From: Chitinophaga oryzae
GTDB lineage: Bacteria; Bacteroidota; Bacteroidia; Chitinophagales; Chitinophagaceae
Assembly: GCF_012516375.2 (NCBI RefSeq)
Contig: NZ_CP051204.2
Location: forward strand, 7,068,001-7,132,000
Direction of reading: 5' to 3'
DNA length: 64,000 nucleotides
This document shows positions 24,779-33,071 of the stretch, one piece after another. Each line of letters opens with the position of its first letter. The first letter of the stretch is position 1. A program made the translations under genes and the position numbers. The notes beneath the pieces are model-generated. The model was not told the origin of the DNA, made no database searches, and saw only the letters and a list, made by a program, of their open reading frames with translations.

Positions 24779-25657
24779 ATGAACACCAGCAATATCACAT
24801 TAGATAACATCACTGCTTCCTGGCTGCCTGCGCGCCAGGAAGCGGCGATGTTACGACTTGATAAGCTGGACACGGAAATTTCCGGCAACAAATGGTTTAA
24901 GCTCAAATACAACCTGGAAGCGGCCCGTAGCGAAGGGAAACAACACATCCTGACTTTTGGCGGCGCCTTCTCCAATCATATTGCGGCTACTGCCGCAGCC
25001 TGCCGCGAAGCCGGACTGCACTGCACGGGTATCATCCGGGGCGAGCAGCCCGCTGTGCTGAGTCATACGCTGCAGACCGCTGTGGACAAGGGTATGCAGC
25101 TGGAGTTCGTCAGCCGGGAAGCCTACCGCCATCACCGCATCTCCTTTGAAAACCGCCCGGGCACCTACATCATACCGGAAGGCGGGCACAACGCCGCCGG
25201 CGCCCGTGGCTGCGAAGAGATCCTCTCCCTGTTCCCCACCGGGCATTTTACCCATATCCTCTGCGCCGTGGGGACCGGCACTACCCTGGCCGGCCTTATC
25301 AACAGCGCCGCTGCGGCACAAACCGTCATCGGCATCCCTGTGCTTAAAGGCGCAGGCTACCTGGAAGCAGAAGTGAAAGCCCTGCTGCATCCCGGCCCAA
25401 CAAGCCACTGGCAGCTATTGCATGATTTTCATGGAGGCGGCTACGCAAAAGTGAAACCGGACCTTATAGATTTTATCAATACCTTTTTTGCAGAAACAGG
25501 CATCCCGACCGACATCATTTATACCGGGAAACTGGTCCGTGCTTTCCGTGAATTAATCCATCAGCGCTACTTTCCTGACAATAGCAAAGTATTATTAATA
25601 CATACCGGCGGGCTACAGGGCAATCTTTCCCTGCCTCCGGGCGTTCTCTCCCTATAA
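24779..25657 (+). CDS. PLP-dependent ACC deaminase / D-cysteine desulfhydrase family protein
   Basis: A 292-residue fold-II PLP enzyme. The PLP lysine lies in EISGNKWFKLKYNL (residues about 33-46), and the carboxylate-binding Ser-Asn is in TFGGAFSNHIAATAAACREAG. The phosphate cup is CAVGTGTTLAGLI. These are marks of the family that contains 1-aminocyclopropane-1-carboxylate deaminase and D-cysteine desulfhydrase, and the sequence alone does not separate the two activities. It is cytoplasmic and about 110 nt downstream of the fucosidase gene with only a weak hairpin between, so it may be read through or have its own promoter. No pathway partner is adjacent. Confidence 0.85.
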   Translation: MNTSNITLDNITASWLPARQEAAMLRLDKLDTEISGNKWFKLKYNLEAARSEGKQHILTFGGAFSNHIAATAAACREAGLHCTGIIRGEQPAVLSHTLQTAVDKGMQLEFVSREAYRHHRISFENRPGTYIIPEGGHNAAGARGCEEILSLFPTGHFTHILCAVGTGTTLAGLINSAAAAQTVIGIPVLKGAGYLEAEVKALLHPGPTSHWQLLHDFHGGGYAKVKPDLIDFINTFFAETGIPTDIIYTGKLVRAFRELIHQRYFPDNSKVLLIHTGGLQGNLSLPPGVLSL

Positions 25658-25723
25658 AAACTGTTCATTATATTTGGACGGTAGTGTATTTTTGCCAACT
25701 TTAAGAGATCACGGATTTTAAGT

Positions 25724-26448
25724 ATGAAGCAGGTCGCGCGTTTAACATTCGCCATTGGACTTTTTATATCGATAGCACTCACAGGTAAAGGGCAGGAAAT
25801 ACTGCCCCGGTATTGCCTGAATTCACCGCCACCATTAAAACCGGTAAAATCCAGCTGGACTGGATATCCGGATTCATGGAGGTGAAAGAGATCGGCATTC
25901 AGCGCTCACTGGACAGCGTGCTGAACTTTAATACCATCGGTTACGCGAGCTATCCCACTCAAACCCGGAATGCATACCTGGACAATAAACCATTGCCCGG
26001 CACCAACTATTACCGCCTCTTCATCCTGTTTAACAACGGCCGGTTTATGTACAGCAAAACCGTGCTGGCCCTGCCCGACAGCACTATCAGGGCAGACATG
26101 AAGCTGCAGTACGCGGATATCAAGGATGCCACCCGCAATCCCAACAAACCCGCCTCCGAGGAAAACAAAGAACCGAAAGTGGTATGGCACCCTTCCAACT
26201 ATATTTACACCACCGCCGACGGTAACATCAACATCAAACTGAATGATGCGCCGCAGAAAAAATATTCTGTCAAATTTTATGAGCCTAACGGCGCTTTCCT
26301 GTTTGAGATAGAGCATGTAAAAGGACCGTCCCTCATACTGGAGAAGGCTATTTTCATGCACGCCGGCTGGTTCAACTTTGAACTGTTTGAAGACGGCCGT
26401 CTGAAGGAAAAATGGAATTTTTATATTCCGCTGAACTACCGCATGTAG
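25724..26448 (+). pseudogene. Exported protein of unknown function, frame broken after the signal peptide
   Basis: From ATG 25724 a signal peptide is encoded (MKQVARLTFAIGLFISIAL, then TGKGQ), but that frame stops at a TGA near 25880. One frame back, a 211-codon body begins at about 25798 (NTAPVLPEFTATIKTGKIQL) and runs to 26448. Losing one base near 25793-25797 (cagga, perhaps originally caggga) explains both parts. The body starts with a beta-rich domain like those preceding type IX secretion tails (GIQRSLDSVLNFNTIGY, PGTNYYRLFILFNNGRFMYS) and ends in a short beta domain. No sorting tail is seen. Function is unknown. The gene is followed by a long palindromic element and the convergent lipB. 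Confidence 0.6.
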
Positions 26449-26455
26449 ATATAGA

Positions 26456-26604
26456 GATTTTTTGATTTACGATTTTGAGATTTCATAAATTGATAAAGCA
26501 AGAAGACCGAAGCGAGTATAAAATCGCTTCGGTCTTCTTGCTTTATTCTCAATAGCGGCCTGGGTTATAGTCGCTGAAATTTCAAAATCGTAAATCAAAA
26601 AATC
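26456..26604. repeat. Inverted-repeat element of the GATTTTTTGATTT family between convergent genes
   Basis: gattttttgatttacgattt plus t (26456-26476) is the exact reverse complement of 26584-26604. The right end continues into ccctaaat, where cta (26606-26608) is the TAG stop codon of lipB. The loop holds a separate strong hairpin. Confidence 0.88.
26495..26544. terminator. 21-bp perfect hairpin inside the repeat loop
   Basis: aaagcaagaagaccgaagcg plus a (26495-26515) pairs exactly with 26524-26544 around an 8-nt loop. It lies between the convergent genes ending at 26448 and 26606 and has T residues after it on both strands, so it can serve as a bidirectional terminator. Confidence 0.75.
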
Positions 26605-26605
26605 C

Positions 26606-27304
26606 CTAAATAAGTATGGCGCCAAATACCTCCGCAAAGTGTTTTTTCAGCTTCTCTTTCACTTCAGCCACCGGTACTTCGCGGCCGACTTCCTGGTCCA
26701 GGGAAGCCACCTGTTTGTCGGCGATACCGCAGGGAATGATGTTATTGAAGTAGTTCATGGGCGTATTCACATTGAGCGCAAAACCGTGCATGGTCACCCA
26801 GCGGCTGCAGCGCACGCCCATGGCGCAGATCTTACGGGCTTTGGTTTTATCCTGCGGGTCCAGCCACACGCCGGTTTCCCCGGGCGACCGGTCGCCGGTA
26901 ACGCCGTATTCGGCCAGGGTGCGGATCACCACCTCTTCGAGGCAGCGCAGGTATTTTCCGATATCTGTGAAAAAATTTTCGAGGTCGAGGATGGGATACC
27001 CTACAATCTGGCCGGGGCCGTGGAAGGTGATATCGCCGCCGCGGTTGGTAGGCACAAAGCCGATCCCCTGTTGCGCCAGCTCTTCCTGGCTGAGCAGCAG
27101 GTTTTCCATATGGCCGCTTTTTCCGAGGGTATATACGGGCAGGTGCTCACAGAAAAGGAGGTAATTGGTGGTTGGTTTGGGCCATTGGTCCGGCGCCTGG
27201 GCCTTCCGTTGTACGTTGTCCTTCAATAGTTGTTCCTGGTAGTCCCAGGCTTCCTGATAATCTATTTTGCCAAGGTCTCTGACGATGATCTCCTGCTTTT
27301 CCAT
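26606..27304 (-). CDS. lipB: Octanoyl-[acyl-carrier-protein]:protein N-octanoyltransferase
   Basis: A 232-residue LipB that transfers octanoyl from ACP to lipoyl domains, the first step of endogenous lipoate synthesis. Family marks are VYTLGKSGHMENLL, the RGGDITFHGPGQIVGYPILDL block, and KARKICAMGVR with the catalytic Lys. NNIIPCGI holds the catalytic Cys. The frame is open 30 codons upstream to 27394, but the ATG at 27304 (MEKQEIIVRDLG) is the usual start. Its stop codon TAG is contributed by the end of an inverted-repeat element. It is divergent from the pseudouridine synthase gene. No lipA is present nearby. Confidence 0.95.
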   Translation of the reverse strand: MEKQEIIVRDLGKIDYQEAWDYQEQLLKDNVQRKAQAPDQWPKPTTNYLLFCEHLPVYTLGKSGHMENLLLSQEELAQQGIGFVPTNRGGDITFHGPGQIVGYPILDLENFFTDIGKYLRCLEEVVIRTLAEYGVTGDRSPGETGVWLDPQDKTKARKICAMGVRCSRWVTMHGFALNVNTPMNYFNNIIPCGIADKQVASLDQEVGREVPVAEVKEKLKKHFAEVFGAILI

Positions 27305-27437
27305 ACTGAAAAGTGCTACACTCCTATGCTTTTTTCCGGACCACCGTGGTCCGTGTTTAAAGAGAAAAATCCCGGGTGCAAAGATATAAAACAAAGCGCT
27401 AAGGCGTATCAGGGCGGGCAGGACGGGTATTTTATTT

Positions 27438-27445
27438 TACCTTTG
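27438..27445 (+). promoter_or_regulatory. TAnnTTTG -7 element before the pseudouridine synthase gene
   Basis: TACCTTTG lies 15 nt before the ATG at 27461, which would give a 5' leader of only about ten nucleotides. No TTTG is seen at the expected upstream spacing. Confidence 0.4.
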
Positions 27446-27460
27446 CCAAAATTTACTGTA

Positions 27461-28555
27461 ATGGCAGAAGAATTGCTGGAACTGGAAGACGAGCTCGAAA
27501 ACGGGGAGGGCAGTGAGGAACTGTATGAGAAGATCAATATGGTGGTGGACAAAGGCCAGGAACCTGTCCGTATCGACAAATTCCTGACCGCCCGTATCGA
27601 AGGCGCTACCCGCAATAAGGTCCAGAATGCACTGGACACGGAGATGGTGTTGGTCAATGACAAACCTGTTAAAGCCAACTATAAGATCAGACCGCTGGAC
27701 AGGATCGTCGTATTTTCCAACAAAAACCCCGAAAGCACCGAAGTGGTGCCCGAGGAGATACCCCTCAATATTGTTTACGAAGACGAAGATGTGCTGATTA
27801 TCGATAAGCCCGCCGGTATGGTCGTACACCCCGGTTGCGGCAATTATACCGGCACGCTGGTCAACGGCCTTTCCTGGTACCTGGGTGACAAAACACAGGC
27901 GACCACGCCGGAGATCCCGCGCTTCGGGCTGGTACACCGTATCGACAAAAACACTTCCGGCCTGCTGGTAGTGGCCAAATCAGAGAAAGCGATGACCGAC
28001 CTGGCCAAACAGTTTTTCGACCATACCGTTCACCGTCGTTATATTGCGCTCGTATGGGGTGACTTCGAGGAAGATGAAGGCACTGTGGTAGCCCACGTTG
28101 GCCGTCACCAGCGCCTGCGCAAGATCATGGACGCCTATCCCGACGGCGAGTATGGCAAGGAAGCCATTACCCATTACCGCGTGCTGGAGCGTTTCAACTA
28201 CGTTACCAAGGTAGAGTGCCGCCTCGAAACAGGCCGTACCCACCAGATCCGCGTACACATGCAACATATCGGGCACTCCCTTTTTAATGACGATACCTAC
28301 GGCGGCAACCGCATCCTGAAAGGCACCATCTTCGCCAAATACAAACAGTTTGTGGAAAACTGCTTCGAGATCATGCCCCGGCATGCGCTCCACGCCCAGC
28401 AACTGGGCTTCATCCACCCCCGCACCCGCAAGCAGATGTACTTCGAAAGCCCGCTCCCACCGGACTTTACCCAGGTGCTGGAAAAATGGAGCCGGTATAC
28501 TACCGCAAGGCCCCTGCAGGAAGAAGAAGGCAAACAACAAAAATGGGAAGATTAA
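27461..28555 (+). CDS. RluA/RluD-family 23S rRNA pseudouridine synthase
   Basis: A 364-residue pseudouridine synthase that isomerises specific uridines, in this subfamily usually of 23S rRNA. An S4 RNA-binding domain covers residues about 35-90 (VRIDKFLTARIEGATRNKVQ). The catalytic domain follows with VLIIDKPAGMVVHPG, catalytic Asp162 in GLVHRIDKNTSGLLVVAK, and RLETGRTHQIRVHMQHIGH. The acidic N-terminal stretch (ELLELEDELENGEGSEE) is an extension. A long upstream extension to 27230 would overlap lipB on the other strand and lacks conserved sequence, so 27461 is chosen. RluD is the likeliest member of the family. Confidence 0.92.
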   Translation: MAEELLELEDELENGEGSEELYEKINMVVDKGQEPVRIDKFLTARIEGATRNKVQNALDTEMVLVNDKPVKANYKIRPLDRIVVFSNKNPESTEVVPEEIPLNIVYEDEDVLIIDKPAGMVVHPGCGNYTGTLVNGLSWYLGDKTQATTPEIPRFGLVHRIDKNTSGLLVVAKSEKAMTDLAKQFFDHTVHRRYIALVWGDFEEDEGTVVAHVGRHQRLRKIMDAYPDGEYGKEAITHYRVLERFNYVTKVECRLETGRTHQIRVHMQHIGHSLFNDDTYGGNRILKGTIFAKYKQFVENCFEIMPRHALHAQQLGFIHPRTRKQMYFESPLPPDFTQVLEKWSRYTTARPLQEEEGKQQKWED

Positions 28556-28561
28556 AATAGT

Positions 28562-28598
28562 AAAAGCCTCCGCAGACACCGATCTCCGGAGGCTTTTT
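28562..28598 (+). terminator. Terminator of the pseudouridine synthase gene
   Basis: aaaagcctccg (28562-28572) pairs with cggaggctttt (28587-28597) and is followed by T residues, 7 nt after the stop codon. Confidence 0.88.
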
Positions 28599-28658
28599 AT
28601 TTCATGCTAAATTATTACTATTTATTTATATATTTCGATTATCTTAGCGGCCATTACC

Positions 28659-30335
28659 ATGTCAACAAACATGAGAAGCCTCCAAACACGCCGTTTATCT
28701 CGCATCCTTTTACTACTGCTGGCCCTGTTGCCGGTCGCCCTGAAATCCAGCGCAGTCACCCCTTTTACAGTATCATCCACTTGTGTGCAGGACAGTGTGT
28801 TCCTTGTTATCCGGCAACCGGCAGGCATCGACTCTGTGAAATGGTATTTTGGAGATCCCCCTTCAGCAGAAAAAGACTCTTCCGATAAAATACGCGGCGC
28901 TTTTCACGTTTATCAGCAAACAGGCACCTACACCATCACACTGGTCGCGTGGCGCAGCGGTGTACGGGATATTACCACACAGCCTGTCACCATCGTTACA
29001 CCGGTAATCTTCGACTTGGGCCCCCAGGACGTGACACTTTGTGAAGGCGGTACCATGACCCTCAGCGCGCCTGTGATACCCGGCGCCACTTACCTGTGGC
29101 AGGACAGCTCCACGTCGCCGGACATCCTGGTAGACACCTCCGCCACCTATAAAGTAAAGATCAATGGCTGCCTTGTTCCCGATTCCGTCAACGTGTTTTA
29201 TACACCGATACCGAAGATAGAGCTGGGCCCTGACCTGGTGTTATGCTCCGGCGAGCAGCTGCAGCTCGACGCCACCGCGCAGAACTGCACCTATCTCTGG
29301 AACACCGGCAACACCGATCCCGTGCAGGATGTACGGACCACCGGCACTTACAGCGTGCGGGTATTCCCCAAAGGCTGCGCCGAAATAACAGATGCCATCA
29401 CCATCACTTTTACCGGTCCGCCCTACCCTTTCAGCCTGGGCCCCGATACGCTGCTCTGTCCGGGCGAATCCATTACCCTGGCGCCTTCCGTTCCGGAGGC
29501 TACCGCCTGGAAATGGAGCAACGGCGCCACCACACCCTCTATCAGCGTGAACTATGAAGCCAATATCTGGGCGTTGGTAGAGATCAACCATATCTGCAAT
29601 GTGGTAGACACTATTTTCGTGAATTTCAACCGGCTGCGCAAACTCAACCTGGGCAACGATACTACTATCTGTAAAGGCAATTTTCTGGTATTGACCGCCG
29701 ATTTCGGCAACGGATTATACCGCTGGCAGGACGGCTCCGACCAGGCTACCTATTATGTGACCAAACCGGGCAACTATTTTGTGCATGCGCAGATCGGGCG
29801 ATGCGAATCGTCGGACACTATCCACGTGTCATTCAATGATACATTGCGGGTCAACCTGGGGCCGGACACCCTGTTGTGCCGTAATGAAGTATACCAGATA
29901 CCGGTAGTGGGCGCCGGCGGTGCGCCTTTCAAGTGGCAGGACAGCACCAGTATTCCGCAGTTCGTGGCGAGGCAGCCGGGCATCTATTCCCTGACCGCCT
30001 GGAATGCCTGTGGCAAGAGTGTGGATTCAGTAAGGGTGGATTATCATGATTGTGAGTGCACCGTGCATTTCCCCAATGCGTTTACCCCTAACGGCGATGG
30101 GCGTAACGACTATTTCCGGCCGCGGTACCGGTGCCCGATAGAGCAATATACCCTCAGCATTTACAACCGGTGGGGCGAGCGGGTGTTTTACACGACAGAC
30201 CCGCAGATAGGCTGGACAGGCCGCGTGAAAGGCCTGCAGGCAGACCTGGGCACCTATGTCTGGATTGTGGATTACCGTGAAGTATATACCCGTATACCGG
30301 TGCATAAGACCGGTACGGTGACGGTGTTGTATTAA
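28659..30335 (+). CDS. Secreted multi-repeat protein with gliding-motility (T9SS type B) C-terminal domain
   Basis: A 558-residue exported protein. The signal peptide (RILLLLLALLPVALKSSAV) is followed by a PKD-like beta domain at residues about 35-110 (GAFHVYQQTGTYTITLVAW). Then come about five Ig-like repeats of roughly 80 residues, each starting with a variant of LGPDTLLCPGESITL and containing a W(Q/S/N) core. The C-terminal 85 residues (CECTVHFPNAFTPNGDGRND, YTLSIYNRWGERVFYT, GTYVWIVDY) are the gliding-motility-associated domain that directs export by the type IX system and anchoring at the surface. Conserved Cys pairs in the repeats suggest disulfides. Likely an adhesin or surface structural protein; the ligand is unknown. 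It is a single-gene unit. Confidence 0.9.
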   Translation: MSTNMRSLQTRRLSRILLLLLALLPVALKSSAVTPFTVSSTCVQDSVFLVIRQPAGIDSVKWYFGDPPSAEKDSSDKIRGAFHVYQQTGTYTITLVAWRSGVRDITTQPVTIVTPVIFDLGPQDVTLCEGGTMTLSAPVIPGATYLWQDSSTSPDILVDTSATYKVKINGCLVPDSVNVFYTPIPKIELGPDLVLCSGEQLQLDATAQNCTYLWNTGNTDPVQDVRTTGTYSVRVFPKGCAEITDAITITFTGPPYPFSLGPDTLLCPGESITLAPSVPEATAWKWSNGATTPSISVNYEANIWALVEINHICNVVDTIFVNFNRLRKLNLGNDTTICKGNFLVLTADFGNGLYRWQDGSDQATYYVTKPGNYFVHAQIGRCESSDTIHVSFNDTLRVNLGPDTLLCRNEVYQIPVVGAGGAPFKWQDSTSIPQFVARQPGIYSLTAWNACGKSVDSVRVDYHDCECTVHFPNAFTPNGDGRNDYFRPRYRCPIEQYTLSIYNRWGERVFYTTDPQIGWTGRVKGLQADLGTYVWIVDYREVYTRIPVHKTGTVTVLY

Positions 30336-31283
30336 TTATTCCGCTGCTTTAAAATCATAGAATTTAGCGACAAAAGCGGCTGTTTCCCGCTTTTTGAAGG
30401 CCACGTCCCAGGTACCGTTGTAGGTTACCAGTGCGGGTATCAGCAGGCCGAACTGTTTGGTCATCTGCACGTTCATCTTCACATTAAAATCAAACAGCAT
30501 CGTTTTGTAGGACAGGGCGTATTTACGGCCTACTATTTCAAAATTCTCCTTGTTGAACCAGGTGATCAGCTCGTCTACCACCACGTCGCCGCGGTCTATG
30601 CGTCCGAGGTCCGGTTTGGCTTTGGCGGAAAACACATAGCAGGGGGTGCCGTCCACATAAGTTTCCGCGCTGATGGAAAAGTCGTAAAACCGCATTACAT
30701 CGTGATCAAAGATGGCCACTTTCGGACCTACGATGGGCACGCCTTTTACGGGTTTGCCGGGGTTGAAGATGAGTTGTTTGAGCTGGGCTTTATGGCGGGC
30801 CATGGCGCCGCCGGCGCTGGTTTTTTCGCCGCTGCTGCCTTCGCATACGGTGCCGGTGGTAAAGAACAGGTTGCCGTACAGTTCCGCCGTATAGTAGTTG
30901 TAATCTCCCTTGCGGGTGTAGAAGTCGCCGGTCACCTGCTGGTCGAGCACTTCCATGTTACGGCAGCGGCCTTTCACATGCTGGCGGGTTTTGCTTTTAA
31001 GGGAGGCCTGTACGCCGCCTTTTTTATCGAGGATACGGATGTCATTGTCGGCCTGAAACCCTACTATGTGCAGGTTTTTAAAGGCACGGTAAAAGGTGGT
31101 GTCTTCCTCCACCCGTTTGATAAAACTATTAACGTCGAAGCCTATACGTTTCGCTTCTACGATCACTTCGTCCAGGTTAACAGTCATTCCTTTGTACCTG
31201 GCTGTATCCTGAGCGGCCAGGTGTGTTAGTTGCAGGAATCCCGCAACAACGGTTGCGGCTATACTTTTCCAAAAATGTGACAT
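30336..31283 (-). CDS. Exported protein of unknown function
   Basis: A 315-residue protein with a signal peptide (SIAATVVAGFLQLTHLAAQ) and no membrane anchor afterwards. The body begins YKGMTVNLDEVIVEAKRIGFDVN, a short motif reminiscent of the linker after the regulatory domain in Bacteroidota outer-membrane proteins. It continues as a mixed alpha/beta domain with TWFNKENFEIVGRKYALSY and ends FVAKFYDFKAAE. I recognise no catalytic motif. The stop codon (30336) directly abuts the stop of the convergent T9SS protein, with no room for a terminator. It probably resides in the periplasm or on the outer membrane. Confidence 0.75.
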   Translation of the reverse strand: MSHFWKSIAATVVAGFLQLTHLAAQDTARYKGMTVNLDEVIVEAKRIGFDVNSFIKRVEEDTTFYRAFKNLHIVGFQADNDIRILDKKGGVQASLKSKTRQHVKGRCRNMEVLDQQVTGDFYTRKGDYNYYTAELYGNLFFTTGTVCEGSSGEKTSAGGAMARHKAQLKQLIFNPGKPVKGVPIVGPKVAIFDHDVMRFYDFSISAETYVDGTPCYVFSAKAKPDLGRIDRGDVVVDELITWFNKENFEIVGRKYALSYKTMLFDFNVKMNVQMTKQFGLLIPALVTYNGTWDVAFKKRETAAFVAKFYDFKAAE

Positions 31284-31332
31284 GCTGCAATTTAGGGAAA
31301 AGCTGTAAGCTTTCCGGTGTTAGGAATTCGTT

Positions 31333-31382
31333 AAAAAAACAGCGGAGACAACAGGGGTGCCGAAGGCCCTGTCATCTCCGCC
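31333..31382 (-). terminator. Terminator after the first RskA-type anti-sigma gene
   Basis: On the minus strand GGCGGAGATGACAGGG pairs with CCCCTGTTGTCTCCGC with a small internal bulge around a TTCGG-type loop, and is followed by TGTTTTTTTAA. A second GC hairpin (31403-31424) lies just before it, nearer the stop codon at 31439. Confidence 0.85.
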
Positions 31383-31438
31383 GGGATCAGTGGTGTATAC
31401 GGGCCGGCAGCGGGGGCTGCCGGCTGTTGATGTTATTA

Positions 31439-32308
31439 TCAGCCCGGGATTTTGCCGGCTACGTACATCTGCTCCATGGTTGGAGAAGCGGCGCCGCCTT
31501 TCTTTTCCAGGGTTACGGCAAACATTTGTGCTTTGCCGGTGATCTTCATTTTCTGCAGCAGGCTTGCTGTATCGCCCATTTCGAACACGCCCATATCTAC
31601 CGGTTTGCCGTCTACGATGGCCCACAGCTGATATTGTTTGTCGGCGGCCGGTTCCGGCAGGTTGTTGACCTTCAGGTATACCTGTTTGTTGTCCTGGTTC
31701 CAGAAGACCGTTGCGATGGCCGTCGGGAAGGACGCAGTACCCGGCATGGTCACTTTCATGACTTTCGGATCTTCCATGACCTGCATGGATTCCTGGAGTT
31801 GTTCCAGTCTGGTCTTGTACTCATTGGTTTTGGAGATGATGGAGTTCTGTGAGAGGAGCAGCGACTGGTATTTGTCTTTGTACTCCCGGAATTCCTTCCA
31901 CCGGTTGAAATAAAAAAAGTTGAGGATGACGCTGCCAATAAGCAGTACGGCGGCTGCAACAGCGATCCATTTCCAGGAAACACCTTTGGTTTCCGGAACG
32001 GACAGGACGTTGGTTTGTTCCATGGGGGAGGTTTTAGTGAATTGCAGGTTATCAGCAGTGGTTGCTGTATCCTGTATGAGGGGATCTGTATGAATGAGGT
32101 TGAGCAGGCGTATTTTAATGCTTTTCGGCGGGGATACGGACTGGAGCTTTACATATTCTTCCAGGTTGCGCTGGCAGGCGGCCACTGCTGCTGCCACTTC
32201 GGGGAATTGTTGCATGGCAGCCTCCAGCTCCAGGCCTTCCTTTTCGGAGACCAGGCCGGCAGTATACAATTCTATCAGTCCGGACGATATGATGAATTGG
32301 GCGTCCAC
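31439..32308 (-). CDS. RskA-type anti-sigma factor (copy A)
   Basis: A 289-residue membrane anti-sigma factor. The cytoplasmic N-terminus (ISSGLIELYTAGLVSEKEG, then a helical region) is the sigma-binding part. A single membrane span lies near residues 112-132 (WIAVAAAVLLIGSVILNFFYF). A periplasmic coiled coil (YQSLLLSQNSIISKTNEY) precedes an RskA C-terminal domain (ATVFWNQDNKQVYLKVNNLP, QYQLWAIVDGKPVDMGVFE). It starts with GTG 9 nt after the sigma gene and therefore controls that sigma factor. A diverged tandem copy of the pair lies immediately upstream. Confidence 0.88.
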   Translation of the reverse strand: MDAQFIISSGLIELYTAGLVSEKEGLELEAAMQQFPEVAAAVAACQRNLEEYVKLQSVSPPKSIKIRLLNLIHTDPLIQDTATTADNLQFTKTSPMEQTNVLSVPETKGVSWKWIAVAAAVLLIGSVILNFFYFNRWKEFREYKDKYQSLLLSQNSIISKTNEYKTRLEQLQESMQVMEDPKVMKVTMPGTASFPTAIATVFWNQDNKQVYLKVNNLPEPAADKQYQLWAIVDGKPVDMGVFEMGDTASLLQKMKITGKAQMFAVTLEKKGGAASPTMEQMYVAGKIPG

Positions 32309-32317
32309 GCAAAAGGT

Positions 32318-32866
32318 TTATTTGTTCAAAATGCTCCTTAACTGGATGATGGCATTACGCAGTCTGGTTTTCACGGTACCCAGCGGAATATCGAGCGCCC
32401 GGGAAATTTCTTCCTGGGTACAGCCTTTATAATAAGCCAGGTCGATAAGGGTACGTTGTTCTTTGGTCAGCTTGTCCAGGACTTTGGAGAAACCTAGGTA
32501 ATCTACGGATTGGTACACGGTTAGCGGGCCACCGTTCAGATGTACGTCGTCCGTAATATTTTGGATTTTCTGTTCGAGTTTGTAGGCTTTGGAGCGCAGT
32601 ACATCGATCGCGGTATTGCGGGCGATATTCAGCATCCAGGTAAACAGGCGGCCTTTGTCTTCGTCGTACTGGTCCGCATGACGCCATATTTTCAGGAATA
32701 CGTCCTGCAGTACGTCAATAGCCTGCGTGGGGTCGTTCAGCACCTTTACGATCACGCCATAGAGAGCGGGCGAATAGTGATCATAGAGGAAACTGAATAC
32801 TTTCTGGTCGCGGGCATGAAGGCCATGTACCAGTTCTGCTTCTGTATATGTTACATGATAATCCAA
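32318..32866 (-). CDS. ECF sigma factor (copy A), SigK-like
   Basis: A 182-residue ECF sigma factor. Region 2 is at residues about 20-90 (FLYDHYSPALYGVIVK, DVLQDVFLKIWRH, LFTWMLNIARNTAIDVLRSK) and region 4 is at about 125-175 (LDKLTKEQRTLIDLAYYKG, CTQEEISRALDIPLGTVKTR). This TxEEI-ALDIPLGTVK form is typical of sigma factors paired with RskA-type anti-sigmas. The partner anti-sigma gene begins 9 nt downstream. A 205-nt gap upstream contains no obvious housekeeping promoter on this strand, so it may be autoregulated. Confidence 0.92.
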   Translation of the reverse strand: MDYHVTYTEAELVHGLHARDQKVFSFLYDHYSPALYGVIVKVLNDPTQAIDVLQDVFLKIWRHADQYDEDKGRLFTWMLNIARNTAIDVLRSKAYKLEQKIQNITDDVHLNGGPLTVYQSVDYLGFSKVLDKLTKEQRTLIDLAYYKGCTQEEISRALDIPLGTVKTRLRNAIIQLRSILNK

Positions 32867-33071
32867 GACAGACAGCCAGGTTTGGTTGATCGTTATATTT
32901 GGTTGAATTCATTCCATGACATCATAGGTAGCGCCATCCGCAGCTGAAAAAAAATCAATATAAACTACCTTGCTAATCTGAGTAAACTGTGCCGAGCGTG
33001 TAACTAATGGTTTTCCGAGGTATCGGGGGCAATTTACGGATTAATCAATTACAACCCGTAGTTACCTGTTA

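Noticed and set aside
27230..27460. N-terminal extension of the pseudouridine synthase
   Set aside because: It overlaps lipB on the other strand and has no S4 or other conserved sequence; the ATG at 27461 starts the normal protein.
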